Made by a program: the position numbers and the translations under genes. Shown piece after piece: positions 1-8,820 of a stretch of DNA of 32,630 nt. The DNA is from Candidatus Poribacteria bacterium (GTDB lineage Bacteria > Poribacteria > WGA-4E > WGA-3G). The stretch covers positions 176,796 through 209,425 of the forward strand of contig JAPPES010000140.1 in NCBI GenBank assembly GCA_028824125.1, in the 5' to 3' direction. The notes under the pieces are model-generated. The model was not told where the DNA came from and made no database searches. It saw nothing but the letters and a program-made list of their open reading frames with translations. How positions within the stretch are numbered: the stretch's first letter is position 1; every line of letters begins with the position of its first letter.

Positions 1-1648
1 GTCCTTGTAGTGTTTGCTTGTGTTCACCTGTTGCCACATCCCATAAACAGATGGTACTATCCCAACTACTACTTGCAAGTATTTTCCCATCAGGACTGAA
101 GTCTACGCTAAAAACATGATCTATATGTCCTTGTAGTGTTTGCTTGTGTTCACCTGTTGCCACATCCCATAAACAGATGGTCTTGTCAAAACTACCACTT
201 GCAAGTGTCTGACCATCTGGACTGAAAGCTACGTTATAGACATATTCTGTATGTCCTTGTAGTGTTTGTTTGTGTTCACCTGTTGCCACATCCCATAAAC
301 GGATGATACCGTCCCCACAGCCACTTGCAAGTATTTGACCATCTGGGCTGAAGGGTACACTATAGACAGACCTACTATGTCCTTGTAGTGTTTGTTTGTG
401 TTTACCTGTTGCCACATCCCAAAAACGAATAGTACTGTCTAAACTGCCACTTGCGAGTGTTTGTCCATCCGGACTGAAATCTACACTACGGACATACCAT
501 GTATGTCCTTTGAGAGTATGCTTAAGTTTGTGTGTTCCCATATCCCACAAACGGATGCTGTTGTCCCCGCCGCCACTTGCGAGTGTTTGTCCATCCGGAC
601 TGAAACATACGCTAAAGACATGTCCTGTATGTCCTTGTAGTGTTTGTTTGTGTTCACCTGTTGCCACATCCCATAAACGAATGGTATCCCAACTTCCACT
701 TACGAGTGTTTTTCCATCTGAACTGAAGTCTACGCTTTCAACATGCGAGGTATGACCATTGAAGGTTTGCTTACGTTCACCTGTTCCCATATCCCATAAA
801 CGAATGGTGTTATTGCCATCGCCACTTGCGAGTGTTTGTCCATCTGGACTGAAGCATACGCTAAAGACATATCCTGTATGTCCTTGTAGTGTTTGTTTGT
901 GTTCACCTGTTCTCACATCCCATAAACGGATGCCGTCTGAACCTCCACTTGCGAGTATTTTCCCATCTGGGCTGAAGTCTACGCTTTCAACATGCGAAGT
1001 ATTACCATTTAGGATTCGCCTATGTCTTAGGATTTGCCTATGTCCGCCTATTCTCAGATCCCATAAACAGATAGTCTTGTCATCACTACCACTTGCGAGC
1101 GTTTGTCCATCTGGGCTGAAGTCTACACTACGAACCCAACCTGTATGTCCTTGAAGTGTTTGCTTGTGTTTACCTGTTCTCACATCCCATAAATGGATGG
1201 TGCCGTCCGAACTACCATTTGCAAGAGTTTGTCCATCTGGGCTGAAGTCTATGCTTAAGACAAACCACGTATGTCCTCGGAATGTTTTTTTGTGTTCGCC
1301 CGTTCTCACATCCCATAAACGGATAGTCTTGTCCCGACTGCCACTTGCGAGCGTTTGTCCATCTGGGCTGAAGGCTAAACTAAATATAGACCTTGTATGC
1401 CCTGTAAGTAGTGATAATTCTTGATAGTTCTGCGCGTCATAGAGCCATATACCAATATGAGTCGCAACTGCAATGGAGTTCCCATCTGGAGAATACGCAA
1501 CATTTGTAATCTCCCCTTTACCCAGACGCGCTTTTGCCCCTTCAGGTAAGTGCCACGTTGTGTAGTCTTGGGCGAAAGTAGTCGGTAAATGTACATTAAA
1601 AATTAAAAATCCTGCCAAAACAATCGAAAACAATAACTTCGTTTTCAT
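1..1648 (-). CDS. Secreted WD40-repeat beta-propeller protein (C-terminal part beyond window)
   Basis: The minus-strand frame opens at the ATG at 1648 and runs to the left edge without a stop, giving about 549 residues. I checked it codon by codon at the left edge and over most of the rest. The N-terminus is a signal peptide (hydrophobic residues about 5-20, likely cleavage after TTFA), so the protein is exported. A divergent propeller blade is followed by about eleven near-identical blades of roughly 42 residues with the core FSPDGQTLASGS..D.TIRLWDV, each ending in TGEHKQTLQGHT. A further blade is cut by the edge. WD40 propellers are interaction platforms and no catalytic domain is visible. 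An AGGGG ribosome site lies about 7 nt before the ATG, and the start is 13 nt past the comM stop, so the two are probably co-transcribed. The blades are very alike at DNA level, suggesting recent duplication. The partner is unknown. Confidence 0.9.
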   Translation of the reverse strand, partial: MKTKLLFSIVLAGFLIFNVHLPTTFAQDYTTWHLPEGAKARLGKGEITNVAYSPDGNSIAVATHIGIWLYDAQNYQELSLLTGHTRSIFSLAFSPDGQTLASGSRDKTIRLWDVRTGEHKKTFRGHTWFVLSIDFSPDGQTLANGSSDGTIHLWDVRTGKHKQTLQGHTGWVRSVDFSPDGQTLASGSDDKTICLWDLRIGGHRQILRHRRILNGNTSHVESVDFSPDGKILASGGSDGIRLWDVRTGEHKQTLQGHTGYVFSVCFSPDGQTLASGDGNNTIRLWDMGTGERKQTFNGHTSHVESVDFSSDGKTLVSGSWDTIRLWDVATGEHKQTLQGHTGHVFSVCFSPDGQTLASGGGDNSIRLWDMGTHKLKHTLKGHTWYVRSVDFSPDGQTLASGSLDSTIRFWDVATGKHKQTLQGHSRSVYSVPFSPDGQILASGCGDGIIRLWDVATGEHKQTLQGHTEYVYNVAFSPDGQTLASGSFDKTICLWDVATGEHKQTLQGHIDHVFSVDFSPDGKILASSSWDSTICLWDVATGEHKQTLQG

Positions 1649-1661
1649 CAAATCGCCCCTT

Positions 1662-3200
1662 TTATTTTTTCCAGAAACTCCGATCTAAACTCCGATATTG
1701 AATCGCTTCAGAGACATGCCCCGGTTCAATATTCGGGTTTTCATCCAAGTCGGCGATGGTCCGTGACACTTTTAGTATACGATCATAAGCTCTTGCACTC
1801 AATCCTAATTGATTAATAGCAACACGTAGCAGGTCTTGTGCTTGTGATTCAATCGGACAATATTCTCGAATTTGCTTGGATTCCATATTGGCGTTAGCGT
1901 GTATCGTAGTGCCATCAAAACGTTGGTGCTGGACTTGGCGCGCTGCTTCCACCCGTTCGCGCACCGTTGCTGACGATTCACCAGCTACCTCTGCGGAAAG
2001 TTCAGCATATTTTACTGCAGGCACCTCAACTTGAATGTCAATCCTATCTAACAGCGGCCCGGAAATGCGAGAGACGTACGTCTGAATCTGATTGTGGGAG
2101 CATTTACACTCACGGTTTGGATCGCTGAAAAAACCGCATGGACATGGGTTCATTGCTGCCACTAACATAAAATTAGCAGGATAAGTAAGTGACGCGGCAG
2201 CACGCGAAATCGTCACGTTACCATCTTCCAAAGGTTGCCGCATGACTTCAAGCACGTTCCTACGAAATTCTGGGAGTTCGTCAAGAAAAAGCACACCGTT
2301 ATGTGAGAGACTGACCTCTCCAGGACGCGGCACATTCCCACCACCGATTAGTCCAGCGTCAGAAATAGTGTGATGCGGAGAACGAAACGGACGCGTCATT
2401 ACCAGTGGCGTATCGCTCGGTAAAACACCGACAATACTCTGAATCTTTGTTGTTTCCAAAGACTCATCTATAGACAAGGTGGGCAGGATCGAAGGAATCC
2501 GCTTGGCAATCATCGTTTTACCGGAACCGGGTGGCCCAATCATAATCAGATTATGTCCACCAGCTGCTGCGACCTCAACTGCCCGTTTCACATGCTCCTG
2601 CCCTTTTACATCAACTAAATCAAGCAGAGATTCTACGTCTTCTTTTTCTTTCGTTGTGCTGAGTGTTTGGGGTTCTGGCGGTATATCCTTTGCAGAATTC
2701 AGGAATGCAGCAGCTTCCGATAAACTTTCAACGGGGTAAACTTTCAACGCATCAACAATTGCTGCCTCTTTAGCATTTTTAGCAGGTAGAATGAGATTTT
2801 GCACGCCATTCTCTTTTGCTGCAATGGCTATAGGCAGTCCACCTTGTATACTCCGAATGTTTCCATCAAGTGCAAGTTCACCCAATATCATTGTGCTTTC
2901 AAGATTAGCTAAATCTACCTGATTCGTGGCAGCCATCACACCAATGGCAATAGGAAGATCAAACGCAGAGCCCGTTTTTCGGATATCCGCGGGTGCTAAG
3001 TTTGCAGTAATTCGACTTGGTGGGAAGTAAAAGCCAGAGTTTTTTATTGCCGCTGTAACCCGATCTCTGCTCTCCTTAATAGCACTGTCTGGTAAACCGA
3101 CAGTGCTGAATGCGGGCAGCCCATCAGCAACATCTACCTCTACTTTGACGATATAGGCATCAATTCCAAGCACTGCACTACTTAGGACAGTTGCAAGCAT
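1662..3200 (-). CDS. comM: ComM/YifB-family Mg-chelatase-like AAA+ ATPase
   Basis: The 512-residue protein has the usual family length. It has an N-terminal ChlI-like domain (about 1-170; [14 protein letters not shown] and the [17 protein letters not shown] block). An AAA+ core follows, with Walker A GPPGSGKT at 222-229 and a Walker B motif [10 protein letters not shown] cysteine cluster (CPCGFF...ECKC) precedes a C-terminal helical domain with the [17 protein letters not shown] signature. In naturally transformable bacteria ComM is a hexameric helicase that promotes branch migration of incoming DNA. The family is also widespread in bacteria not known to be competent, so competence cannot be inferred here. 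The ATG at 3200 follows an AAGGA site. The WD40 gene lies immediately downstream. Confidence 0.95.
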   Translation of the reverse strand: MLATVLSSAVLGIDAYIVKVEVDVADGLPAFSTVGLPDSAIKESRDRVTAAIKNSGFYFPPSRITANLAPADIRKTGSAFDLPIAIGVMAATNQVDLANLESTMILGELALDGNIRSIQGGLPIAIAAKENGVQNLILPAKNAKEAAIVDALKVYPVESLSEAAAFLNSAKDIPPEPQTLSTTKEKEDVESLLDLVDVKGQEHVKRAVEVAAAGGHNLIMIGPPGSGKTMIAKRIPSILPTLSIDESLETTKIQSIVGVLPSDTPLVMTRPFRSPHHTISDAGLIGGGNVPRPGEVSLSHNGVLFLDELPEFRRNVLEVMRQPLEDGNVTISRAAASLTYPANFMLVAAMNPCPCGFFSDPNRECKCSHNQIQTYVSRISGPLLDRIDIQVEVPAVKYAELSAEVAGESSATVRERVEAARQVQHQRFDGTTIHANANMESKQIREYCPIESQAQDLLRVAINQLGLSARAYDRILKVSRTIADLDENPNIEPGHVSEAIQYRSLDRSFWKK

Positions 3201-3227
3201 ACGGTTATTTCCTTCTTAAATTTCCTG

Positions 3228-3382
3228 TATAGTAAACTTTAGAATTAATTGGACATTATGTTCGGTTAGGAAACCGAACCTACCAGGGGTGTTGAGCATC
3301 AAACTTTTAGTTTGTGTCCGCATCTGCACAAACTAAAAGTTTATGCTACAGAAGTGTCCCATTAATTATAGGTTTTACTATA
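3228..3382. repeat. MITE-like element with 28-bp imperfect terminal inverted repeats
   Basis: The arms at 3228-3255 and 3355-3382 are inverted copies beginning TATAGTAAA and ending AATTAATNGGACA, matching at 23 of 28 positions. Inside are a GTTCGGTT / AACCGAAC palindrome and a second palindrome built on ACTTTTAGTTTGTG and its complement. There is no coding capacity. Solo arms of the same family occur at 10280-10300 and 20206-20233. It lies in the gap between comM and the potassium channel gene. Confidence 0.75.
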
Positions 3383-3453
3383 TATTTCCGTTTAAAAGGC
3401 CTATTGTTTTGCCCGGTTTCGAATCCGATTCAGGTTGGATCAATTGATTCCCC

Positions 3454-4473
3454 TTAACGTGCATCTTCGGTAAGTTTATGAAGAGTTTGCAGCTGCCTTT
3501 GGTCAGATATTACAAAAAGCGCATCTCCAGCTTCAATTTTTAAGTCTCCAGAAGGATTATAAATATATGCGCCATCCTTACTGCGAATTGCTATCACAAC
3601 CAACCCTGTTTCTTCTTTTATATTAGCTTCTTCTATTGTAATACCATTAAGTTTAGAGTCAGGTTGGATAATAGACTCTGCAAACCGCGTTGTTTGTCGA
3701 CTTACCTGCATTTTGGCAAAAAAATCAATTAGATGCGGTTCAAGTATGCCGGAAGCGAGTCGAATTCCGCCGATATGGTCTGGTAAAACAACTTCATCCG
3801 CGCCTGCGGTTACAAGCTTATCAGGTGAATTATTTTCCACCGCTTTGGAGACAACCCGCAAACTTGGGTTAATTTTTTTGGCAGAAATCACAACGAATAG
3901 ATTATCTTGGTCCCGACTGAGACATGCCACAAGTCCCTTAGCACGTTCAATACCCGCACGGATAAGCACATCATCATCAGTAGCATCACCGTGCAGAGAC
4001 AAGAAATCGTGGGTTTCAGCGACTTGTTCCAAACGCTCCTCATCCATTTCAATGCCGACAAAACTGGCTTCTGCCTTAAGCATCTCCTCAAGTACATGCA
4101 CACCAGTGTCCCCTAATCCACAGATAATATAATGATTTGATAATTTTTCCACTGTTCGTATCATCTTTCTCTGTTTAAAAAAACTTAATAATTGTCCTTC
4201 AATCAGAATGGCATTTGTAATGGTAATGCAATAGACGAACAATCCAACACCACCGATAAGTAGAAACATGGTGAAAATGCGTCCAGCATTACCCATCTCC
4301 ATATCACCATAACCCACTGTTGTTACTGTAATTACAGTCATCCAAACAGCGTCAAGAATCCCCCACTCACCCTGTAGATTATTCTTTTCAAGCACTGTAT
4401 AACCGATGGTTCCTATGATAAGGAGACTAAACAACAGACTGAAGGCAATAATGATCCTGTGTTGATAACTCAT
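3454..4473 (-). CDS. Two-TM potassium channel with RCK (TrkA-N/TrkA-C) domains
   Basis: This is a predicted inner-membrane K+ channel. With the ATG at 4473 it has 339 residues: TM1 about 6-28, a pore helix with selectivity filter TVGYGD at 52-57, TM2 about 66-88, and a cytoplasmic Rossmann RCK domain starting with GLGDTG near 119. A C-terminal TrkA-C-like domain follows (about 250-335). This is the MthK/GsuK-like architecture, in which the RCK ring gates the pore in response to ions or nucleotides. The frame can be extended to a TTG at 4488, but an ATG with an overlapping GGAGG site makes 4473 more likely. Substrate specificity is inferred from the canonical filter. The ligand is unknown. Confidence 0.92.
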   Translation of the reverse strand: MSYQHRIIIAFSLLFSLLIIGTIGYTVLEKNNLQGEWGILDAVWMTVITVTTVGYGDMEMGNAGRIFTMFLLIGGVGLFVYCITITNAILIEGQLLSFFKQRKMIRTVEKLSNHYIICGLGDTGVHVLEEMLKAEASFVGIEMDEERLEQVAETHDFLSLHGDATDDDVLIRAGIERAKGLVACLSRDQDNLFVVISAKKINPSLRVVSKAVENNSPDKLVTAGADEVVLPDHIGGIRLASGILEPHLIDFFAKMQVSRQTTRFAESIIQPDSKLNGITIEEANIKEETGLVVIAIRSKDGAYIYNPSGDLKIEAGDALFVISDQRQLQTLHKLTEDAR

Positions 4474-4542
4474 TATCCTCCGTAGCAATGCAGTCTATGT
4501 GAAATTACAAGACTTCGGTTTATTATCTGACAACCGACATGG

Positions 4543-4950
4543 TCAGGAATCAGTGTTTTCTTCTTTTATAACTTGTTCAGCCTGGTCTGTTTCAGTTGAA
4601 CTATTGTCCTCGTTAGGTGTTTCCTGTTCAGGTGCCTCCCCTGATTCGTCCTGACCAGATGTATCTTTTTTGCTATTAACAGCGCGGACATATCCCATTC
4701 GCAAATCGTAGAGAGAATTTGCTAAAAAATTGGATTCAGGGGCAGTTAGGTTGCCTTTTGTTTTTTCTTCTAACATCTCTAAGGTATCAATCATTCGCTT
4801 TGCTAAGCCGAGATTGACAATTACCTTTTCTGTTTCCGGGTCGCGGAATCCTTGAAGGTAGAGATGTGCGGTTGTGATCAGGTCAGAAATAAAAGACACA
4901 AAATCAACTGGGGGGAGTTGTACCTCTTCCTGAGCTGCGGTTTCTTCCAT
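4543..4950 (-). CDS. DUF1844 family protein
   Basis: A 135-residue cytoplasmic protein. Residues about 12-90 match the DUF1844 pattern (VDFVSFISDLITTAHLYLQG, then GLAKRMIDTLEMLEEKTKGNL and NSLYDLRMGYV), a small alpha-helical domain of unknown function. The C-terminal third is a low-complexity acidic tail rich in E, D, S, T and Q, probably disordered. The start has a clear AGGAG site 7 nt upstream. It follows the LecA-like gene with a 79-nt gap containing an 11-bp hairpin. No function can be assigned. Confidence 0.85.
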   Translation of the reverse strand: MEETAAQEEVQLPPVDFVSFISDLITTAHLYLQGFRDPETEKVIVNLGLAKRMIDTLEMLEEKTKGNLTAPESNFLANSLYDLRMGYVRAVNSKKDTSGQDESGEAPEQETPNEDNSSTETDQAEQVIKEENTDS

Positions 4951-4975
4951 TTAACTTCTCCTGACTTGACGCAAC

Positions 4976-5010
4976 AATTCCGATAAGATATCAGAAATTT
5001 TATCGGAATT
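4976..5010. other. 11-bp perfect inverted repeat between genes
   Basis: AATTCCGATAA (4976-4986) and TTATCGGAATT (5000-5010) form a perfect stem with a 13-nt loop, between the LecA-like gene and the DUF1844 gene. A CTTTTT run follows on the plus strand only, so for the minus-strand transcript it is not a classical terminator. It could be a processing or attenuation hairpin, or an operator. Confidence 0.45.
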
Positions 5011-5029
5011 CTTTTTGGATTAAATGATA

Positions 5030-5398
5030 TTATTCGTCAAAAATAATAATTTGTGTAAGTAGACTTCCCGCTTGGTTGTTGTTATTAGAATTTTCGTTCA
5101 TCGCAAGAAAAATAACACCGTCTGCGGGGGCAGGATTATCGTAGCGTGAACCAATAGCAAAAACGACACTCCCTATTTTGGCGATAAGAGCTCCGATATT
5201 GGTTCCCGGAAGAAGATAATTATCACCACCAGGTGTTTTAGGAACACCGTCGGCACCGCACCACCCAGTGCGATTCTGCAGGTCCGGTGACCATGCGCCA
5301 TCAGCATCAATTACGAGACGTTGTCCTTTTTTCACGCGTACATAACTTTCTTGCCAAACTGGACTCGGACGCGCTGTCCGAATAACTGTTAACGCCAT
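5030..5398 (-). CDS. LecA (PA-IL)-like beta-sandwich protein
   Basis: A 122-residue protein with no signal peptide or membrane segment. The pattern WQESYVRVKKGQRLVIDADG, GWCGADGVPKTP, LLPGTNIGALIAKIG, VFAIGS, PADGVIFLAMNEN resembles the LecA/PA-IL family. In that family the fold binds calcium and galactose, and the LPG-N-GALIAKIG segment is its most recognisable part. Length fits a single-domain lectin. Sugar binding is inferred from family resemblance. The ATG has an AAGGAG site 6 nt upstream. A small hairpin (5419-5434) separates it from the cyclophilin gene. Confidence 0.72.
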   Translation of the reverse strand: MALTVIRTARPSPVWQESYVRVKKGQRLVIDADGAWSPDLQNRTGWCGADGVPKTPGGDNYLLPGTNIGALIAKIGSVVFAIGSRYDNPAPADGVIFLAMNENSNNNNQAGSLLTQIIIFDE

Positions 5399-5461
5399 TC
5401 AATTCTCCTTGCAGCTTTGAGATTGGGCAATCTCAGCGTTATTGCTCAACCGCCCAATTTC

Positions 5462-6106
5462 TTACTCATTATCGCGTTCGCGAATTGTGATATTCACAAT
5501 TTTATCATTCTTTTCTATGCTGTCTAAAACATCTAAACCTTTGATAACTTTTCCGAGGATAGTTTGGTCTCCATCTAATGCGACAGAGTCTTTACAAATC
5601 ATGAATTCATCTCCATCAGTAACGCTTGCGTCATCTTCCTTTACCATCAGCACTGTGCCTTTTTCAAGAGGGTGATCGCTTTTTTCGATGGGGAGCTTAT
5701 CATCAGCAAAGCTGTAACCTGCTTGTATATAGAGCGGTTCAACAGTATGAAAATCTTCACCTCTATAAAACCCGCTGCTCGCGTTTTTGATGAAGTTTTT
5801 TGAAGCTTGCGGCGCATCAGACGCGAAAAATTCGAATTCAATATTGCCTTTTGCCGTTTTAATCACCGCGATCGCATTCGCTGGAGCAATCGCAGGTTTG
5901 ACTTCTGGCTCAGTTTTTTCACTATCCGCAGGTTTAATAACTTCTTGTGGGGTTGTTTCAGTTTCCTGTTTATCTTCTGTCTGATCAGTGTTGGATTCCG
6001 ATGCTTTTTGGTCTTGTTGGGTACAACCATACACAAACACCACAAACAGACACATCAACACCAAGATTGTAATAGGGAATTGATTATTCTGCTGCTGCCT
6101 TAACAT
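5462..6106 (-). CDS. Divergent cyclophilin-type lipoprotein
   Basis: From the ATG at 6106 this is a 214-residue protein with a lipoprotein signal (hydrophobic stretch then VYGC, lipid cysteine near residue 27) and a charged Thr/Glu/Pro-rich linker. A cyclophilin-like domain fills the last about 130 residues (VIKTAKGNIEFEFF through LDGDQTILGKVIKGLDVLDSI). The canonical active-site FHR is FHT here and the QGGD-type segment is IQAGY, so the catalytic arginine seems lost and isomerase activity is doubtful. The frame extends upstream to 6148, but the ATG at 6106 has a GGAGG about 12 nt ahead and gives a proper lipobox. It overlaps the preceding cyclophilin gene by 23 nt, suggesting translational coupling and origin by duplication. 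Confidence 0.8.
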   Translation of the reverse strand: MLRQQQNNQFPITILVLMCLFVVFVYGCTQQDQKASESNTDQTEDKQETETTPQEVIKPADSEKTEPEVKPAIAPANAIAVIKTAKGNIEFEFFASDAPQASKNFIKNASSGFYRGEDFHTVEPLYIQAGYSFADDKLPIEKSDHPLEKGTVLMVKEDDASVTDGDEFMICKDSVALDGDQTILGKVIKGLDVLDSIEKNDKIVNITIRERDNE

Positions 6107-6800
6107 ATTTTGACTTTGCCTCCAATCGGATTGTAGCCATGATATCACCGACCTTCAAAAGGTCGACGACATCCATGCCTTGTATGACACCCCCGAAGGT
6201 GGTATATTGTCCATCAAGATGCGGCTGCGGTTTGAGGCAGATGTAGAACTGGCTTCCGGCTGAATTGGGTAAACTTGTTCGCGCCATTGCCACCGTACCT
6301 CTCATATGTTTCCGTTGATTCGGATTCGTGTACTCATCCACAATAGTCCAATCGGGTCCACCTCTACCATTCCCTTTTGGACATCCTCCCTGAACAATAT
6401 TCAAACCGGGGTCATTCTCTATACGATGAAATGTTAATCCATCGTAGAACTTCAGGTTAATCAATTTTTTGAAATTTTCGACTGCCACGGGGGCAGACTC
6501 CTTATAAAACTCAATTACAAATTTACCTTTTTCAGTAGTGACGACTGCGACCTGTTCCGAGGTTTCAGTCGACAAAGTTTGATCAGGTTTTTCTACTTCG
6601 GTTTGAGGACTTTTAGCTGCCGCATCTGTTTTTGGCGCGGTATTTTCTACCGGCACCGGGGTTTCAGTTGGAGCAGTTTCAACTACAGTTTGAGTCACAG
6701 TTTCAACATCCTTTTCAGGCAGTTCTTTCTTAGACTGCGTGCAACCAATTAAGGTATGTGTAGCGATAATTAGTGGTAATAAATAAGCCAATGTCTTCAT
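6084..6800 (-). CDS. Cyclophilin-type peptidyl-prolyl isomerase, lipoprotein
   Basis: A 238-residue protein with a lipoprotein signal (lipobox LIGC, cysteine at residue 20). A long Thr/Glu/Pro-rich linker follows, then a cyclophilin domain from about residue 88. The active-site block is intact: FHRI, QGG, GTVAMAR, GSQFYICL, LDGQYTTFGGVIQGMDVV. It should catalyse proline cis-trans isomerisation during folding of exported proteins, anchored to a membrane face in the envelope. An AAAGGA site precedes the ATG. It lies 21 nt after the LamG gene and overlaps the divergent paralogue downstream, so the three genes probably form one operon. Confidence 0.92.
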   Translation of the reverse strand: MKTLAYLLPLIIATHTLIGCTQSKKELPEKDVETVTQTVVETAPTETPVPVENTAPKTDAAAKSPQTEVEKPDQTLSTETSEQVAVVTTEKGKFVIEFYKESAPVAVENFKKLINLKFYDGLTFHRIENDPGLNIVQGGCPKGNGRGGPDWTIVDEYTNPNQRKHMRGTVAMARTSLPNSAGSQFYICLKPQPHLDGQYTTFGGVIQGMDVVDLLKVGDIMATIRLEAKSKYVKAAAE

Positions 6801-6821
6801 TTCTTTCCTTTGCTATGTGAG

Positions 6822-7613
6822 TTATTTAGATTTGAGACGCGCCCATGTTGTTGTTAACTTGTCTTTCGGAAGAACAGCCGCCGCATTAGGATTTTCCATA
6901 TCTGTTAGGAGTTCCTCTTCGGTTAACGGGTAGTTGTATATTTTTATTTCGTCAAGGGCACCGTTGACAAAACGCTGGGTTCCCCCACGTGCGCCAATAA
7001 AGAGTGGGTCATCATTCGGATTAAGTGTTCCTTTACATTCCAATTCTTTATTGAGTTCACCATCAATATATAACTTGATTGTGGTACCATCCCATGTACC
7101 TGCAAGAAAGTGCCAGGTCTCATCTTGTATATTGTCACCAATGTTTAGATCGCGACAATCTGCTGGTAAATCGAAAAATTGAAGGAGCGAACCACCCCGG
7201 TACCATGCAGCAAGCGTATACAAACCTGCCTTCCACCCAGTGCCTTTTTCAAGACCGGTCTGTACATCACTACCTGGTCCCCCAGCACTTGGACGCAAAT
7301 TAGCCCAAAATTCAACCGTAATGCCATCAGTAATATCCAAACTACTGTGGTCAGCAATTTCTCCCCAAGATGCCCCATCAAAGTCAAGTGCTTTTCCAAA
7401 CTTCCCATCAACCAATTGGGTTTTACCTTTGAAGGTTGCGTCATTACCAAATTCAGAGAGATCTTCTACAACGTCTCCTTTCATCTCATCAAAAGAAAGG
7501 TGCAAAACAAGATCATTTGCAAAACAGATATCGGTTGTGAAAATTACAGTGAACAACATAACACACATTGCAATGTTAGTTAGAATTCTATCGTTTTTTG
7601 CCGAGTACTTCAT
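6822..7613 (-). CDS. Secreted LamG (concanavalin-like) domain protein
   Basis: A 263-residue protein with an N-terminal signal peptide (hydrophobic about 12-32, cleavage near CFA). A single LamG/LamGL jelly-roll follows: LVLHLSFDEMKGDVVEDLSEFGNDATFKG, GKALDFDG, ITVEFWANLRP, WHFLAGTWDGTTIKLYIDG, DEIKIYNYPLTEEEL. Such domains usually bind carbohydrate or protein ligands outside the cell. No catalytic residues are seen. It is the first gene of a probable operon with the two cyclophilins. A GAGG site lies 10 nt before the ATG. Confidence 0.88.
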   Translation of the reverse strand: MKYSAKNDRILTNIAMCVMLFTVIFTTDICFANDLVLHLSFDEMKGDVVEDLSEFGNDATFKGKTQLVDGKFGKALDFDGASWGEIADHSSLDITDGITVEFWANLRPSAGGPGSDVQTGLEKGTGWKAGLYTLAAWYRGGSLLQFFDLPADCRDLNIGDNIQDETWHFLAGTWDGTTIKLYIDGELNKELECKGTLNPNDDPLFIGARGGTQRFVNGALDEIKIYNYPLTEEELLTDMENPNAAAVLPKDKLTTTWARLKSK

Positions 7614-8133
7614 ATTATATATACCTCATTCAAAATTCAAAATTTTTATACTGTCCTATCTAATAGTCTGTTTTCAATCTTTAGTGAGCACGGTTTGCAT
7701 GCCAAGAAAACCAAACATCCTAAAGTGAACAACTTACAATATAATATTAAGAATACCAAAAGCATCAGAAAAAGTCAAGGATTTTCTTAAGTGAAATTTC
7801 GGGTGTGGATTAGGCGTTGATTCGTGATGTTCAAATAATTATAGATTCTGCCTGTGAAAACGCAAACTAACAGTTTGCTCTACAAATATTGGCTGATTAT
7901 CAGCATATTTTTCATTAATGACGGTGTTTCTATGTCTAAAAACTTATAGGTAACGTGAGTTTGATAAATAGTTCGGACTACCACATTTCCTCTTAAAGTC
8001 CCCTTGATAAGGGGATTTAGGGGGGTTAAAATACCGAAATATTGACTTTTTCTGCTCAATTCGCGCCCATCCTGTTAATTATCAAACTCACGTTATAGGT
8101 AGCAACTTGGGCTATTAAAATATAAAACTAACG
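7614..8133. other. Intergenic region between LamG gene and modB
   Basis: No protein gene is supported in these 520 bases. They hold the upstream region of the LamG gene (7614 to about 7760), an AT-rich stretch with a CAAACT / AGTTTG hairpin near 7866, and the inverted-repeat element at 7951-8095. I saw no clear terminator after modB. Confidence 0.6.
7951..8095. repeat. MITE-like element with 17-bp perfect terminal inverted repeats
   Basis: TAACGTGAGTTTGATAA (7951-7967) and its exact complement (8079-8095) bound a 145-bp non-coding segment. The interior contains CCCCTTGATAAGGGG followed by ATTTAGGGGGG, a G/C-run motif I associate with dispersed bacterial repeats. It lies between modB and the LamG gene. 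Confidence 0.75.
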
Positions 8134-8799
8134 CTATCTAATCGTGATACGTTCTGTTAACCAGATAGCAATAAATGCGACCACGGTTGAAATAAACACC
8201 AATCGATAAACCGTGATATCTTGTCCGAGTTGGACCGCATGATAAATACTCAGCGCCATTGTCTGAGTTTTACCGGGAATATTACCTGCCACCATGAGGG
8301 TAGCTCCAAACTCGCCAAGACTCTTAGAAAAACCGAGAATTGCTCCCCCAATAATGCCGCGAGATGCAAGCGGTAGGGTTATTGTCCAAAAGACTTTTAT
8401 CGGTGATGCGCCAAGTGTACGGGCAGTGTTTTCAAGCTCGATCGGCACAGACTCCATCCCTGTTATAATACCCCGTACTAATAAAGGGAAAGAAATGATT
8501 GAAACGGCAATTACAACAGCGAAAGGTGAAAAAACGAGCTCTAAATTGAAAACGTTAAATAAGAATCCTCCGATAAGTCCATGTTTACTCAGGAGAATAA
8601 GCAGCACGTATCCGCTTACGACAGGCGGAAGAACCAATGGCAGCATGACGAATGTATTCAGGAGAGATTTCCCTGGAAAATCCCGTTTTGCAAGCAGCCA
8701 TCCGACAAGCAGTCCTGGCGGAAACATCACAATGAGGCTCAACGATGCAACTTTTATAGATAAGATAAGAGCGGTAATTTCGGCTGCGGTTATCCTCAT
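8134..8799 (-). CDS. modB: Molybdate ABC transporter permease ModB
   Basis: A 221-residue inner-membrane protein with about five to six TM helices. It has the ModB/CysW-type signature: FPGKSLLNTFVMLPLVLPPVVSGYVLL near the N-terminus and the EAA loop ENTARTLGASPIKVFWTITLPLASRGIIGGAILGFSKSLGEFGATLMVAG. The FGATLMVAGNIPGKTQT stretch is typical of molybdate and tungstate permeases. It starts 21 nt after the modA stop. No modC ATPase follows; the next 500 bases are non-coding. Confidence 0.93.
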   Translation of the reverse strand: MRITAAEITALILSIKVASLSLIVMFPPGLLVGWLLAKRDFPGKSLLNTFVMLPLVLPPVVSGYVLLILLSKHGLIGGFLFNVFNLELVFSPFAVVIAVSIISFPLLVRGIITGMESVPIELENTARTLGASPIKVFWTITLPLASRGIIGGAILGFSKSLGEFGATLMVAGNIPGKTQTMALSIYHAVQLGQDITVYRLVFISTVVAFIAIWLTERITIR

Positions 8800-8820
8800 T
8801 GCGATACAGCATACCTATTT

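Noticed and set aside
396..1424. Plus-strand frames of 86-131 codons over the WD40 gene
   Set aside because: They are repeats of the antisense of WD40 blades; the minus-strand frame is open throughout and protein-like.
3416..3436. tRNA T-arm-like sequence (GGTTTCGAATCCG)
   Set aside because: The flanking bases do not form the 5-bp T stem, and no acceptor, D or anticodon arms are found in the preceding 75 bases.
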